Assembly (NCBI RefSeq): GCF_003751085.1
Contig: NZ_RJJY01000001.1
Coordinates: forward strand, 124,001 to 188,000
DNA: 64,000 nt
Direction of reading: 5' to 3'
Origin: Micromonospora sp. Llam0
Lineage (GTDB): Bacteria; Actinomycetota; Actinomycetes; Mycobacteriales; Micromonosporaceae
The notes beneath the pieces are model-generated. The model made no database searches, was not told the DNA's origin, and saw only the letters and a list, made by a program, of their open reading frames with translations. The position numbers and the translations under genes were made by a program. This document shows positions 51,036-60,199 of this stretch, one piece after another. Position 1 is the stretch's first letter. Every line of letters starts with the position of its first letter.

Positions 51036-52364
51036 GTGCCGTGCGGGTTTGAGTTGGGGCTCGTCGCCCCGAAGGTCGGGCTGGTCGCCGCTTCGGCGGC
51101 GGGCCCGGTTGCCGTGGCCGGGCTGGCCGTCGGAATGACCTGGGCGGTGGGGCGGGCCGCCGACGCGCTGATCGAACGGCAACAACGCGTACTTGCGGCG
51201 AACTTCCGCATCGAACGGGCAGCGGACCGGTACCAGGCGGTGCGACGCTGGGCGGAGCGGGCCCGCGCCGAGTTCGGGTCCGGGATCGATCTGCCGTCGG
51301 AGCTGCCACGCCGTTCCGCCGGTGCCGACCTGGCCCGGGCCGACACGCTGGCGGACGACCTGCTGGCCCGGACCGCAGCGGCGGAGCAGACCCTGCACGC
51401 GCAGTTGGGCGCGGCCCGCGCCCGCCGGATCGTCGCCCGGGTGCGTGCGGCGATCGCCGACGGTGCGGTCACCTCCCGCACCGACCCGGGCCCGGACCCG
51501 GCGCTCGGGTCACCCGGGCCCGGTCGGCAACGGATGACCGAGCTGGCCGAGCTCGGTGAATCCCTGCACCGGATACTGTCCCGACTCGACGCCGGAGCGT
51601 CCGACGTGGCGGTACGGCAGTTGGAGCAGTGGGCCGAGCAGGCGCTGCGGGCACCGTCCCCAGCCACCGCCCGGCGGCTGCTCGACGACCTGCGGCACTC
51701 GGTGGACAAGGCGAACCAGGAGGTGGCGGCCCGTCGCGCCCGGTTGGACACGCTCGCCGCCCCACTGCGGGAGCGGGTCGGCCCGGCAGTCACCGTGATG
51801 CACGCCCGGCTCGCCGCCGCAGCCGACGACCCCCGACCCGACTGGCCTGGCCTGACCGCGGCGATCGACGCAGCCCTGGCGGACGCCCGCGCCGCCGCCG
51901 ACCACGTGCAGACGGCGACCACCCGCACCTACACCGCCTGGTCGGTGCGGGAGTCGCTGCAGCAGCTCGGTTACACGGCGGAGCAGGGCTTCGACGACCG
52001 GCTCGCCGGCGACGGTACGGCCCACCTCACCCGACCCGACTGGCAGGACCTCGCCGTCCGGGTCGTCCAACGCCCCGGCGACCCGCACACCCCCCGGCGA
52101 CAGGACCTGCACCTCGACCTGGTCGCGCCGCGCGACAGCGAGCCGGACTTCGGTCCGGCGGTACGCGACCAGTGGCAGACCTCCGTCGCCGCGCTGACAC
52201 CCGCGCTGCAGGAACGCGGATTCGACGTACGGGTCGACGATCGCGGCGCGGACAGCGGCCCGCACGTACACCCGGTCGACGGGCAGGCGTACCCCTTCGA
52301 CCGCGCCGACCGCTCGCGCCGCGACCGGCGACACCAGCCGCGCCTGCGGGAGCGGCGGCCATGA
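51036..52364 (+). CDS. conflict-operon gene 1: membrane-associated coiled-coil protein
   Basis: A 442-residue protein with no enzyme motif. Residues about 7-45 are hydrophobic (VAPKVGLVAASAAGPVAVAG, LAVGMTWAVGRAADALI) and could enter the membrane. Residues 45-330 are long, charged, Ala/Arg-rich helices, probably coiled coil. The C-terminal region (SVRESLQQLGYTAEQGFDDR, LHLDLVAPRDSEPDFGPAVR, VRVDDRGADSGPHVHPVDGQ) looks globular. GTG 51036 follows AGGAGAG. Its TGA overlaps the next ATG as ATGA, so it is coupled to the AAA+ ATPase. A scaffold, sensor or adaptor role is the reasonable guess. I do not recognise the family. Confidence 0.75.
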   Translation: MPCGFELGLVAPKVGLVAASAAGPVAVAGLAVGMTWAVGRAADALIERQQRVLAANFRIERAADRYQAVRRWAERARAEFGSGIDLPSELPRRSAGADLARADTLADDLLARTAAAEQTLHAQLGAARARRIVARVRAAIADGAVTSRTDPGPDPALGSPGPGRQRMTELAELGESLHRILSRLDAGASDVAVRQLEQWAEQALRAPSPATARRLLDDLRHSVDKANQEVAARRARLDTLAAPLRERVGPAVTVMHARLAAAADDPRPDWPGLTAAIDAALADARAAADHVQTATTRTYTAWSVRESLQQLGYTAEQGFDDRLAGDGTAHLTRPDWQDLAVRVVQRPGDPHTPRRQDLHLDLVAPRDSEPDFGPAVRDQWQTSVAALTPALQERGFDVRVDDRGADSGPHVHPVDGQAYPFDRADRSRRDRRHQPRLRERRP

Positions 52365-54241
52365 CCGGCTGGGATGACCGGACGTACCCGGTCTGGTTGA
52401 GGGGGGTGAGCACCGCACTGTCGATCAACTCGCAGATGGTGCTCTACGGCAACGTACGGGACCAGTTCCTGCTGCCGGGACGGTCCGGACCGGAGCTGTG
52501 CGACCTGCGGCGGGCGGTGCACCGGATGCTGCGCGCCGAGGGCTACCCGACTCTGGCGGTGGCCGACGCGATCCATGGCGTGGGCGTACAGGCCGAACCG
52601 GACGTCTCCGCCACCACCGACGGCCGGGACGGTACGGCGGACCCGGCGGCCGGCTCTGCCGCACGTCCACCGGCGATAAAGATCGGCCCGTGGCGCGGTG
52701 CCGGGCCGGACCTCGACCGCGTCGCGGACCTGCTCACCCAGACGGCCGAGGCGCAGCAGCGGCAGGCGGTGCTGGTCGACTACGCCTCCCATCTGGTGCT
52801 GGACGCCAACCGGCTGGAGCCGGGCGAGCACCACTTCTTCGCCCGGTGTCTGCGGCTGGCCCGCTCGGTCTACCCCAGGCCGGCCCCGCCGGACCCGCGA
52901 CCGCTCTACAACCCGGTGATCTGGGTGGTCGAGAACGAACGGGACCTGCCGCTGTGGCTGACCGCCGGCAACGAGGACATCCGCAAGATCGCCGTGCCGC
53001 TGCCCGACCTCGGCGTCCGTCAGGCCGCAGCGACCCTGCTGGCCGGCGTCCTACCCGGATACACCGAGGCCGGGCCGGACGACCGCCGGGAGGTGGAGAA
53101 GCGGCTGGCCGAGCTGACCCAGGACATGCCGCTGCGCAGCATGATGGCGATCGCCCGACTGGCCATGCGGATGGGCACCAGGCTGGACGACATCGACGAG
53201 GCGGTCCGCTGCTACCGGGTCGGCGTGTACGACAACCCGTGGCGGCAGGCGCATCTGCGGGACCGGTTGCGCGACGCCACCGGCACCATCGGCGCCCGGG
53301 TGCGCGGCCAGCGGGAGGCCATCCAGCATTCGGTGGACATCGTGACCCGGGCGGTGCTGGGGCTGTCCGGAGCGCACGCCGGCAACTCGTCGCGTCCGCG
53401 TGGGGTGCTGTTCTTCGCCGGGCCGACCGGGGTGGGCAAGACCCAACTGGCGAAGGAGCTCACCCAGCAGATCTTCGGCGACGAGCGGGCGTACACCCGG
53501 TTCGACATGAGCGAGTTCTCCGCCGAGCAGGCAGCGGACCGGCTGATCGGCGCCCCGCCGGGATACGTCGGCTTCGACGCGGGCGGCGAACTGACCAACG
53601 CCGTACGGGAACGGCCGTTCAGCCTGCTGTTGTTCGACGAGGTGGAGAAGGCCCATCCGAGGATCCTGGACAAGTTCCTGCAGATTCTCGACGACGGCCG
53701 GCTCACCGACGCCAGCGGCTCCACCGTGTACTTCTCCGATACCGTGCTGGTCTTCACCTCCAACCTGGGTGTCTCCGAGCAGGAGTACGCGCTGCACGCC
53801 GCCGCCGAAGCCGGTGGCCGGGCCTTTCCCCGCCAGGAGCTGGAACAGCGGGTCCGCGCCGCGGTGAACCGGCACTTCGTCAGCGAACTCAACCGGCCGG
53901 AGCTGCTCAACCGGCTGGGCGACAACATCGTGGTGTTCAACTTCATCACCCGTACCGCCGCCGAAGAGATCTTCTCCGTCCTGCTCGACCACATCGCGCA
54001 GCGGCTGCGCAAGGAGCATCAGCTCCAGCTCGAGCTCGCCGACCCGGTACGGCGGCAACTGCTCGACGGGGCCACCGCCAACCTCACCTTCGGCGGTCGG
54101 GGTATCGGGTCGTACCTGGAGAGCGCGCTGGTGAACCCGTTGGCCCGGGAGCTGTTCCGCCGAGACCACCCGCGCGGGGACCGGGTGGTGGTGACCTCGC
54201 TGCAGCGGCGCGACGACACCTACCAGATCGGACTGCAATGA
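52361..54241 (+). CDS. conflict-operon gene 2: ClpB/HSP100-like AAA+ ATPase with a degenerate first module
   Basis: A 626-residue protein. The N-terminal module (about 1-300) looks like an AAA+ fold without a Walker A: MVLYGNVRDQFLLPG, AVLVDYASHLVL at the Walker B position, PVIWVVENERDLPLWL, VPLPDLGVRQAAATLL. The second module is intact: FAGPTGVGKTQLAKE (Walker A 354-361), IGAPPGYVGFDAGG (pore loop), SLLLFDEVEKAHPRILDKFL (Walker B), LVFTSNLGVS (sensor 1) and LNRPELLNRLGDNIVVF. The C-terminal small domain (FGGRGIGSYLESALVNPLAR) follows the ClpB pattern. It would use ATP to unfold or remodel proteins, perhaps feeding the CHAT proteases encoded downstream. Confidence 0.9.
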   Translation: MTGWDDRTYPVWLRGVSTALSINSQMVLYGNVRDQFLLPGRSGPELCDLRRAVHRMLRAEGYPTLAVADAIHGVGVQAEPDVSATTDGRDGTADPAAGSAARPPAIKIGPWRGAGPDLDRVADLLTQTAEAQQRQAVLVDYASHLVLDANRLEPGEHHFFARCLRLARSVYPRPAPPDPRPLYNPVIWVVENERDLPLWLTAGNEDIRKIAVPLPDLGVRQAAATLLAGVLPGYTEAGPDDRREVEKRLAELTQDMPLRSMMAIARLAMRMGTRLDDIDEAVRCYRVGVYDNPWRQAHLRDRLRDATGTIGARVRGQREAIQHSVDIVTRAVLGLSGAHAGNSSRPRGVLFFAGPTGVGKTQLAKELTQQIFGDERAYTRFDMSEFSAEQAADRLIGAPPGYVGFDAGGELTNAVRERPFSLLLFDEVEKAHPRILDKFLQILDDGRLTDASGSTVYFSDTVLVFTSNLGVSEQEYALHAAAEAGGRAFPRQELEQRVRAAVNRHFVSELNRPELLNRLGDNIVVFNFITRTAAEEIFSVLLDHIAQRLRKEHQLQLELADPVRRQLLDGATANLTFGGRGIGSYLESALVNPLARELFRRDHPRGDRVVVTSLQRRDDTYQIGLQ

Positions 54242-54753
54242 CACCGAAGCTCATCTGCCCGGGCTGCTCCCGCGTCGTCACCGACGGGCCGCCGTACTGT
54301 CCCACCTGCCTGCTGACGCTGGAGCCGCTGCCGGCCGACGAACCGGCGCAGGAGCCGGCCGACACGTCGGTTGAGCCGGCCGACCCGGCGGTCGCCGTAC
54401 GACCCGCCGGCGACGGACCGGCGACCAGCCCGGCCACGGCGGTCGACCAGGCGGCGGCGGTGCTGTCCTTCCCCTGGGGAGCGGTCGAACTGGCGGCCGG
54501 ACGCACCCTCGCCATCGGCCGGGAGAGCTCACCGTTCGCCACGGAACTCACGAGTTACGGCAACGTCTCCCGCCGGCACGCGGAGATCAGCTCCGCCGGA
54601 ACCGGCCTGACCGTGACCGATCTGCAGTCGGTGAACGGCACCTTCGTCAACGACCAGCGGATCGCCCCGGGGGAACCGTTCCCGGTGCGGCCCGGAGACC
54701 GGGTCCGGTTCGCCGCCACGCTCGTGGTGCGGGTAGAGCGGCCCGAACAGTGA
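54238..54753 (+). CDS. conflict-operon gene 3: zinc-ribbon FHA-domain protein
   Basis: A 171-residue protein. The N-terminus KLICPGCSRVVTDGPPYCPT has two CxxC pairs forming a zinc ribbon, followed by a disordered acidic/Pro/Ala linker (about 30-80). The C-terminal FHA domain shows TLAIGRESSPFA (Arg), GNVSRRHAEISS (Ser and His) and DLQSVNGTFVNDQR (Asn), the residues that bind phosphothreonine. It should recognise a protein phosphorylated by the kinase in the same operon. The ATG at 54238 overlaps the ATPase stop, and its own TGA overlaps the phosphatase GTG, so stoichiometric synthesis is likely. Confidence 0.92.
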   Translation: MTPKLICPGCSRVVTDGPPYCPTCLLTLEPLPADEPAQEPADTSVEPADPAVAVRPAGDGPATSPATAVDQAAAVLSFPWGAVELAAGRTLAIGRESSPFATELTSYGNVSRRHAEISSAGTGLTVTDLQSVNGTFVNDQRIAPGEPFPVRPGDRVRFAATLVVRVERPEQ

Positions 54754-55514
54754 ACCGGGTCGAGGTGGTCGGGGTGACCCACCGGGGTCGGGTGCGTCCC
54801 GCCAACGAGGACACCATCGCCGTCGCCGGTTTCCTGTCGGCGGTGCCGGAAGGTGAGCCGGTGCGCCTGACCGTATCGTCGACCCGTCCGGTGACCTGCC
54901 TGGTCGCCGACGGGCTGGGCGGGCACGCGGACGGTGCCCGGGCGTCCCGGCTGGCCGCCCAGGTGATCGTCGACGCGAGTCCGACCTTCGCGGATTCCGC
55001 GGCGATCGTGGCCGCCGTGCACCGTGCCGACGCCGACCTGTACGCCGACACCGACCTGCACGCCGGGTCCGGGCAGCCTCCGTCACCGGGCGCGATGGGC
55101 ACCACCGTGGTTCTGCTCACCGTGTCCGGCGAGAACGCCACCTGTGTCAACGTCGGAGACAGCCGCTGCTACCTGCTGCGCGACGGCCTCCTCGTTCAGC
55201 TGTCCCAGGACGACTCGCCGCCGCCGTCGGTGCCCGGCCCGGCGGTACGTACCGGCCGGGTGACCCAGACCCTCGGCGGGCGTCTGACCCGGGTCCCGAT
55301 CCATCCGCACGTACAGCGGCTTGCGACCGTCGCCGGGGACCGCTTCCTGCTGTGCAGCGACGGGCTCACCGACTACCTGCCGCTGGACGACGTGGAGACC
55401 TGCCTGACCGGCGGAGGTCGACCGGACGACGTCGTCCGGGACCTGCTGCGCCGCACCCTCGACGCGGGCGGTGGCGACAACGTTTCCGCCCTGCTCGTCA
55501 CGATCCTGGAGTAG
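54750..55514 (+). CDS. conflict-operon gene 4: PP2C-type Ser/Thr phosphatase
   Basis: A 254-residue PPM phosphatase. The metal-binding Asp residues are all present: VRPANEDTIAVA, CLVADGLGGHADGARASRLA, CVNVGDSRCYLLRDG, FLLCSDGLTDYLP and GGGDNVSALLVTI. RGRVRPANED supplies the phosphate-binding Arg. It would reverse phosphorylation by the membrane kinase encoded next, giving an on/off switch read by the FHA protein. GTG 54750 overlaps the FHA stop as GTGA. There is no extra domain. Confidence 0.93.
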   Translation: MNRVEVVGVTHRGRVRPANEDTIAVAGFLSAVPEGEPVRLTVSSTRPVTCLVADGLGGHADGARASRLAAQVIVDASPTFADSAAIVAAVHRADADLYADTDLHAGSGQPPSPGAMGTTVVLLTVSGENATCVNVGDSRCYLLRDGLLVQLSQDDSPPPSVPGPAVRTGRVTQTLGGRLTRVPIHPHVQRLATVAGDRFLLCSDGLTDYLPLDDVETCLTGGGRPDDVVRDLLRRTLDAGGGDNVSALLVTILE

Positions 55515-55516
55515 CC

Positions 55517-57514
55517 GTGGACGACATGCACAGTGAAGCGGGCATCGAGCGCGCCGCCGAACCGCTGAGCCCGCCGACCAGCCGGGACGATCTTCCGGCG
55601 ACGACGGTCGACCAGCCCGCGACCACGCCCGACCAGCCGACCGGACGGTACCGGCGGGTCAACCTGCCGCCGGCCCTGCTCGACCGGTATTTCCCGGACC
55701 GGGACCTCGCCGCGGGCGGCGAGGCGGACCTGATGCTGGTCCGGGACCGAACCAGCGGCACACCGGCGGTCATCCGGATCTACCGTCGCGGTGACGCCGT
55801 CGACACCGCCACCCTGGACATCCTGCGGCGGGCGGACCGTCGGCACCTGATCGGCCTGCTGGACTGGGGGCGGGGCGACGGCGTGCTCTGGGAGGTCCTG
55901 GAGTACGCGGCCGGCGGGTCGCTGGCGGACCTGCGTCGTGACCGTCCCGGGCCGTGGACCGACGGGCAGGTCCGCCAGGTGCTCGACCAGCTCCTTCCGG
56001 CGCTGGAGTACGTCCACTCGTTGCATCTGGTGCATCGGGATCTCAAACCGGACAACGTCCTGGTCCGCTCGGTCGAACCGCTCGATCTGGTCCTCGCCGA
56101 CTTCGGTCTGACGACCATGGTGGCGGCGACCCACGAGATGCGCCAGACCACCTCCCGTACGTTGGCCTACGCCGCTCCCGAGGCGGCCGCCGGCGACACC
56201 TGGGCCGGGTTGGACTGGTGGGCGCTCGGGATTCTCCTGGTGGAACTGCTCACCGGGCAGCACCCGTTCCAGCGGCTGGACGGCAGCTGGATGGACGACC
56301 GGATGATCGCCCGCGAGGTGGCCGTCCGGGAGATCGACCTGAGTCTGATCCGCGACGAGCGATGGCTGCTGCTGTGTCGAGGCCTGCTGACCCGCGCCCC
56401 GGAGCAGCGCTGGGGTGCCGCGCAGGTGCGCCGGTGGTGCGCCGGCGCGGCACCCGCCGTCGCCGGGCCGAGCGGACCGGTCTACGTCTTCGCCGACACC
56501 GCCTACAGTTCGCCGCAGGAACTGGCGGACGCGTTCCGGCGCCGGTGGACCGACGCCCGGCGGGTACTCGCCGGGCAGGCGTACCGGACCCCGCAGTTCC
56601 TGGCGTTGCGGGACTGGGCCGCGACCTGCCAGCTGACTGCGGCGGTACGGGCGCTGGACGAGCCGAGCCGGCCGGACCGGGCGGTCACCCGGCTGATCCA
56701 CGCTCTGGACCCGGAAGGGGTCGCCGTCTACTGCCAGCGCCCAATGGACCGGGACAACCTGGTCCAGCTGGCCCAGCAGGCGATCGAAGGCCCCGGCGCG
56801 GCCCGGGACATCATCGTCGGGCTGCATGAGGACGGCATCCTGACCGTGCTCGACGGGCGGCCCGGCTGTGCCGGCTACGCCCTGGTCGACGCCCGGTGGC
56901 GGCGGCTCGGCGAGGGGTTCACCTTCCGGGCCCGGGAACTGGATCCGTCGTTGACGAAGTCCCAACGCGGGATGTACCTGGCGATGCTGCTGCTGGCCGC
57001 TTTTCCCGGCCAGGACCAGATGTACGCCCGGCAGGCCGAGGCCGCCGCGGCCGATCCGGACGCCCGGGAGCAGGCGCGGTTCGCCGCACTGGCCGACCAG
57101 GACATTCCGGCGGAGTCCCGTCCCGCCCACCACGTCATGTTGCTGCACATGGCACCGCTGGCCGCCGACCGGACGGCCCGGCAGCGTGCGGACCGCGAGA
57201 TCCGTCAGGCCGAGGAGGACCGGCAGCGGAAGCTCCGTCGGCGACAGACGCTGGACGTGCGCAGCGGGCCGGTCGCGGTGGTCTGCGGTGCGCTCGCCTG
57301 CTGGCTGGCGCGGCCCGAACCGGTGCCGCTCGGTCCGGTGACCGCACCGTGGTGGCTGCTCGCCAGCGTCGCGATCGCAGCGACGTTCTACCTCGGCTTC
57401 CGGGCCCGGCGCGGCGGGCGCAGGAAGACCTCCATCGTGGCCTTCCTCTGCGGGGTGATCGCGGTGCTGATGCTCTACAGCGGCCTGGGTGGACAGTTGC
57501 CGCTGCCGGGATAG
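55517..57514 (+). CDS. conflict-operon gene 5: membrane Ser/Thr protein kinase with altered ATP-lysine
   Basis: A 665-residue Hanks-type kinase. Residues about 50-310 hold LVHRDLKPDNVLVRS (HRD 173-175), LVLADFGLTTMVAA (DFG), LAYAAPEAAAGDT (APE) and WWALGILLVELLTGQHPF. The glycine loop is DLAAGGEADLMLVRD. The usual VAIK lysine is replaced: the strand reads TPAVIRIYRRG, giving Arg at that position. A middle domain (about 330-560, VYVFADTAYSSPQELADAFR and LDPEGVAVYCQRPMDRDNLV) is unfamiliar. The C-terminus has two or three hydrophobic segments (APWWLLASVAIAATFYLGF, TSIVAFLCGVIAVLMLY). GTG 55517 with GGAG upstream lies two bases after the phosphatase stop. Confidence 0.88.
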   Translation: MDDMHSEAGIERAAEPLSPPTSRDDLPATTVDQPATTPDQPTGRYRRVNLPPALLDRYFPDRDLAAGGEADLMLVRDRTSGTPAVIRIYRRGDAVDTATLDILRRADRRHLIGLLDWGRGDGVLWEVLEYAAGGSLADLRRDRPGPWTDGQVRQVLDQLLPALEYVHSLHLVHRDLKPDNVLVRSVEPLDLVLADFGLTTMVAATHEMRQTTSRTLAYAAPEAAAGDTWAGLDWWALGILLVELLTGQHPFQRLDGSWMDDRMIAREVAVREIDLSLIRDERWLLLCRGLLTRAPEQRWGAAQVRRWCAGAAPAVAGPSGPVYVFADTAYSSPQELADAFRRRWTDARRVLAGQAYRTPQFLALRDWAATCQLTAAVRALDEPSRPDRAVTRLIHALDPEGVAVYCQRPMDRDNLVQLAQQAIEGPGAARDIIVGLHEDGILTVLDGRPGCAGYALVDARWRRLGEGFTFRARELDPSLTKSQRGMYLAMLLLAAFPGQDQMYARQAEAAAADPDAREQARFAALADQDIPAESRPAHHVMLLHMAPLAADRTARQRADREIRQAEEDRQRKLRRRQTLDVRSGPVAVVCGALACWLARPEPVPLGPVTAPWWLLASVAIAATFYLGFRARRGGRRKTSIVAFLCGVIAVLMLYSGLGGQLPLPG

Positions 57515-57518
57515 GCCA

Positions 57519-57538
57519 CCGGCGGTGCGAGCCGCCGG
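57519..57538 (+). promoter_or_regulatory. hairpin between kinase and CHAT genes
   Basis: CCGGCGG-TGCGAG-CCGCCGG, a 7-bp stem with a 6-nt loop, lies a few bases after the kinase stop in a 90-bp gap that is otherwise rich in short GC inverted repeats. It may attenuate transcription into the two protease genes. Weak evidence. Confidence 0.4.
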
Positions 57539-57606
57539 CCAGGTGAGGCGTCGACGCCGGCGGCCGGTGGACCATCCGGTCCGTCAGTCGACAATGGGAG
57601 GGCGTG

Positions 57607-60135
57607 ATGACCGCGATGGCAGGGCGACCGGACGGTGCCGCTGAGTTCGACGCGGCGCTGGTCGAACGGATCCGGGCCGTCGCCCACCGGCACTCGGCGG
57701 CCGAGGGGCAGCATCCGGGCGAACTGCTCCGCGAGCTGGACGTGCTCGGTGCGCAGGCGGCCGGATCGCCTGGCGTCCGGATCCTGTACCACGCGGTGCG
57801 GTCGGTGCTGACCACCGCCCGGGCGGTCCATGACGGCGACTCGACAGCGGACCGGCCCGGTCGGGGCCGGGACGAGATCGACGCCCTCCTGGCCCGTGAT
57901 CTGCCGGGCTTCGATCGGCAGCTGCGGGCGCAGCAGATCATGCTGGCCATGGCGGCGAGCAGCGGGCCGGGCCGGGACGAGGAGTTCCTGCGGTCGCTGG
58001 AACAACTGCACGACCTGCTCGACCAGCCGGGCACCCGCGCCGAGGAGCGGACCGTGGCGTCGGATGCGAAGCTGGTCGCCACGCTGCTGGCCGGCATGAC
58101 CGGTGACCAGTGGCAGTGGGACGCGGCCGCCGGGCTCACCGACGAGCAGCTGACACCGTTGCGGGCGCGGGCCAGGCCGCCGTACGGGCGCGACCCGCGG
58201 CAATCGGACCGTCTGCTCTACGGCCTGGCGCTGCTGATGACCAGCGCGACGGATTCGGCCCGGCTCGACGAGGCGGTCGCCGAGTTCCACGCCGCAGCGG
58301 CCGCCACGTCAGCTCGATCGCCGTTCCACGCGGCCACCTACGCCGCCCTTGCCGGAGTCGGCCTGTTCCGCCGGGCGGAACAGGCCGGCACCGCCGACGC
58401 CTGGGCTGCGGCCCGTGAGACGCTGGCGGCCGCCCGGCGGCTGGCCGGCGGACCGCAGCATCCCTTGTGGCCGGTCGTCGGTGAGCTGCTTGGCGCGGCC
58501 GAACAACACCGGGGACAGTGGGCGGACGCCCGGCAGACCGAGCTGGCGGGGTTGGACCGGTACGCCTGGCAGGTGCTCCTACAGCCCGACGTCACCGCTG
58601 CGGCGGAACTCGCCCGGTACGCGGCGGGGAAAGCGGCCGACCTGGCCCGCCGGTACGTGGCCCAGGACTCGATCGCTGAGGCGGTCCGGGCGTTGGAGTC
58701 GGGGCGGGGACTCATCCTGCACTCCGCGACCGAACTGCGTTCGGTCGGCGACCGGTTGGCCGGGGCGGGCCGCGCTGACCTGGCCCGACGATGGCTGGCC
58801 GCCACCGACCCGGCAGGGCTGGACGGCGCGCCGGCGGAGCTGCGTCGGGAGGTGCTGACGGCGCTTACCGACAGCCCCGGGGACCGGGCCGGCGCGGCGC
58901 TGCTGCGCCCGCCCGCGCCGGCCGAGATCCGCTCGGCGCTGGCCGTGCTGGAGCTGGACGCACTGGTCTACCTGGTGCCGTCGCCTGCTCCCGAGTTCGG
59001 CATGGCGGTCATCGTGCCCGTGGATGGGCCGCCGCTGGCGGTCCTGCTGCCCAACCTGGTGACGCAGCGGCCACCCGACGTCGAGCACTACCTGCGCGCG
59101 GTGACCGACCGGGCGGCCGCCCTCGCCGAGCCACACCGGGAGCTGCAGGTGCAGGAGGCGGATGCCCGGCTCGGCAACAGCCTCGCCGCGCTCTGCGACT
59201 GGGCGTGGTACGCGGCGGTCGGTCCGGTGCTGGCGAACTGCCCGCCGGGGCGAGCGTCGGCCGCGTCGGCCCGGCCTCCGAGGCTGGTCCTGATCCCGGT
59301 CGGGGAGCTGACCCGCGTCCCGTGGCAGGCGGCCCGCCGCCCGGACGGGGTGTACGCCCTCGAACTGGCCGAGTTCTCCCAGGCGGTCTCCGCCCGGATG
59401 CTCTGCGAGATCGCGGCGCGGCCACCGGTACCGGCGCGTCCGGTGGGCCTGATCGTCGGCGACCCGGACACCGCCGACCAGGCGGCCGACCTGCCGTACG
59501 CGCGGGCCGAGGCGTACGCCGTCCAGCAGTCCTTCTACCGTGGCGGACGGTACGTGGGACGCCGGCCGGACGGCTCGGTGAGCCGGTCGGGTCAGGGCGG
59601 CAAGGCCGAGGTCCGCGACTGGTTGTTGTCCACCGCTGCGGCGGACGGCGTGACGCTGCACCTGGCCTGTCACGGCGTCATCCAGGTCGAGCCCGGGGTG
59701 GCCAGCTCCTATCTGCTGCTGGCGGACGGGGAACGGCTCAGCGCCGAGGAGATCATCGCGAGCCTGGCGCTACGTCCGGACCGGCAGATCGGGCTGGTCG
59801 TGCTGGCCGCCTGCCGTACCGGTGTCTCCGGCCGTGGCTACGACGAGGCGTACAGCCTGGGCACCACCTTCCTGGCCGTCGGCGCCCGCGCCGTGCTGTC
59901 CACCCAGTGGAGCATTCCGGACGGCGCCACGTCGGTGCTGATGTTCATGTTCCACCACTTCCTGATGGTCGAGCGGCGGACGGTCCGGGACGCACTTCGC
60001 CAGGCGCAGCTCTGGATGCTCGACCCGGGCCGGCGGCCGCCCGATGCCATGCCGGCCGTGCTGCGCCGGCAGCTGCGGGTGTCGGATCCGGCGGCGGTCG
60101 TCGCCTGGGCCGGCTTCACCCACTGGGGTCACTGA
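57607..60135 (+). CDS. conflict-operon gene 6: CHAT-domain protease
   Basis: An 842-residue protein. Residues 1-430 are helical and TPR-like (for example VLGAQAAGSPGVRILYHAVR, AAARETLAAARRLAGGPQHP). The C-terminal half is a CHAT caspase-like domain with the complete dyad: GVTLHLACHGVIQVEPG (His689) and IGLVVLAACRTGVSGRGYDE (Cys736). The signature end SLGTTFLAVGARAVLSTQWS, then FMFHHFLMVERRTVRDALRQ, fits the family. GGAGG five bases before ATG 57607 chooses that start over GTG 57604. It should cut proteins once triggered, plausibly through the AAA+ ATPase. Confidence 0.92.
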   Translation: MTAMAGRPDGAAEFDAALVERIRAVAHRHSAAEGQHPGELLRELDVLGAQAAGSPGVRILYHAVRSVLTTARAVHDGDSTADRPGRGRDEIDALLARDLPGFDRQLRAQQIMLAMAASSGPGRDEEFLRSLEQLHDLLDQPGTRAEERTVASDAKLVATLLAGMTGDQWQWDAAAGLTDEQLTPLRARARPPYGRDPRQSDRLLYGLALLMTSATDSARLDEAVAEFHAAAAATSARSPFHAATYAALAGVGLFRRAEQAGTADAWAAARETLAAARRLAGGPQHPLWPVVGELLGAAEQHRGQWADARQTELAGLDRYAWQVLLQPDVTAAAELARYAAGKAADLARRYVAQDSIAEAVRALESGRGLILHSATELRSVGDRLAGAGRADLARRWLAATDPAGLDGAPAELRREVLTALTDSPGDRAGAALLRPPAPAEIRSALAVLELDALVYLVPSPAPEFGMAVIVPVDGPPLAVLLPNLVTQRPPDVEHYLRAVTDRAAALAEPHRELQVQEADARLGNSLAALCDWAWYAAVGPVLANCPPGRASAASARPPRLVLIPVGELTRVPWQAARRPDGVYALELAEFSQAVSARMLCEIAARPPVPARPVGLIVGDPDTADQAADLPYARAEAYAVQQSFYRGGRYVGRRPDGSVSRSGQGGKAEVRDWLLSTAAADGVTLHLACHGVIQVEPGVASSYLLLADGERLSAEEIIASLALRPDRQIGLVVLAACRTGVSGRGYDEAYSLGTTFLAVGARAVLSTQWSIPDGATSVLMFMFHHFLMVERRTVRDALRQAQLWMLDPGRRPPDAMPAVLRRQLRVSDPAAVVAWAGFTHWGH

Positions 60136-60199
60136 GAGAGGGATCCCGCCCTGTCGGCGCCGACCGGCGGGCGGGCACTGGCGGAGAGTGAGGACCAAG

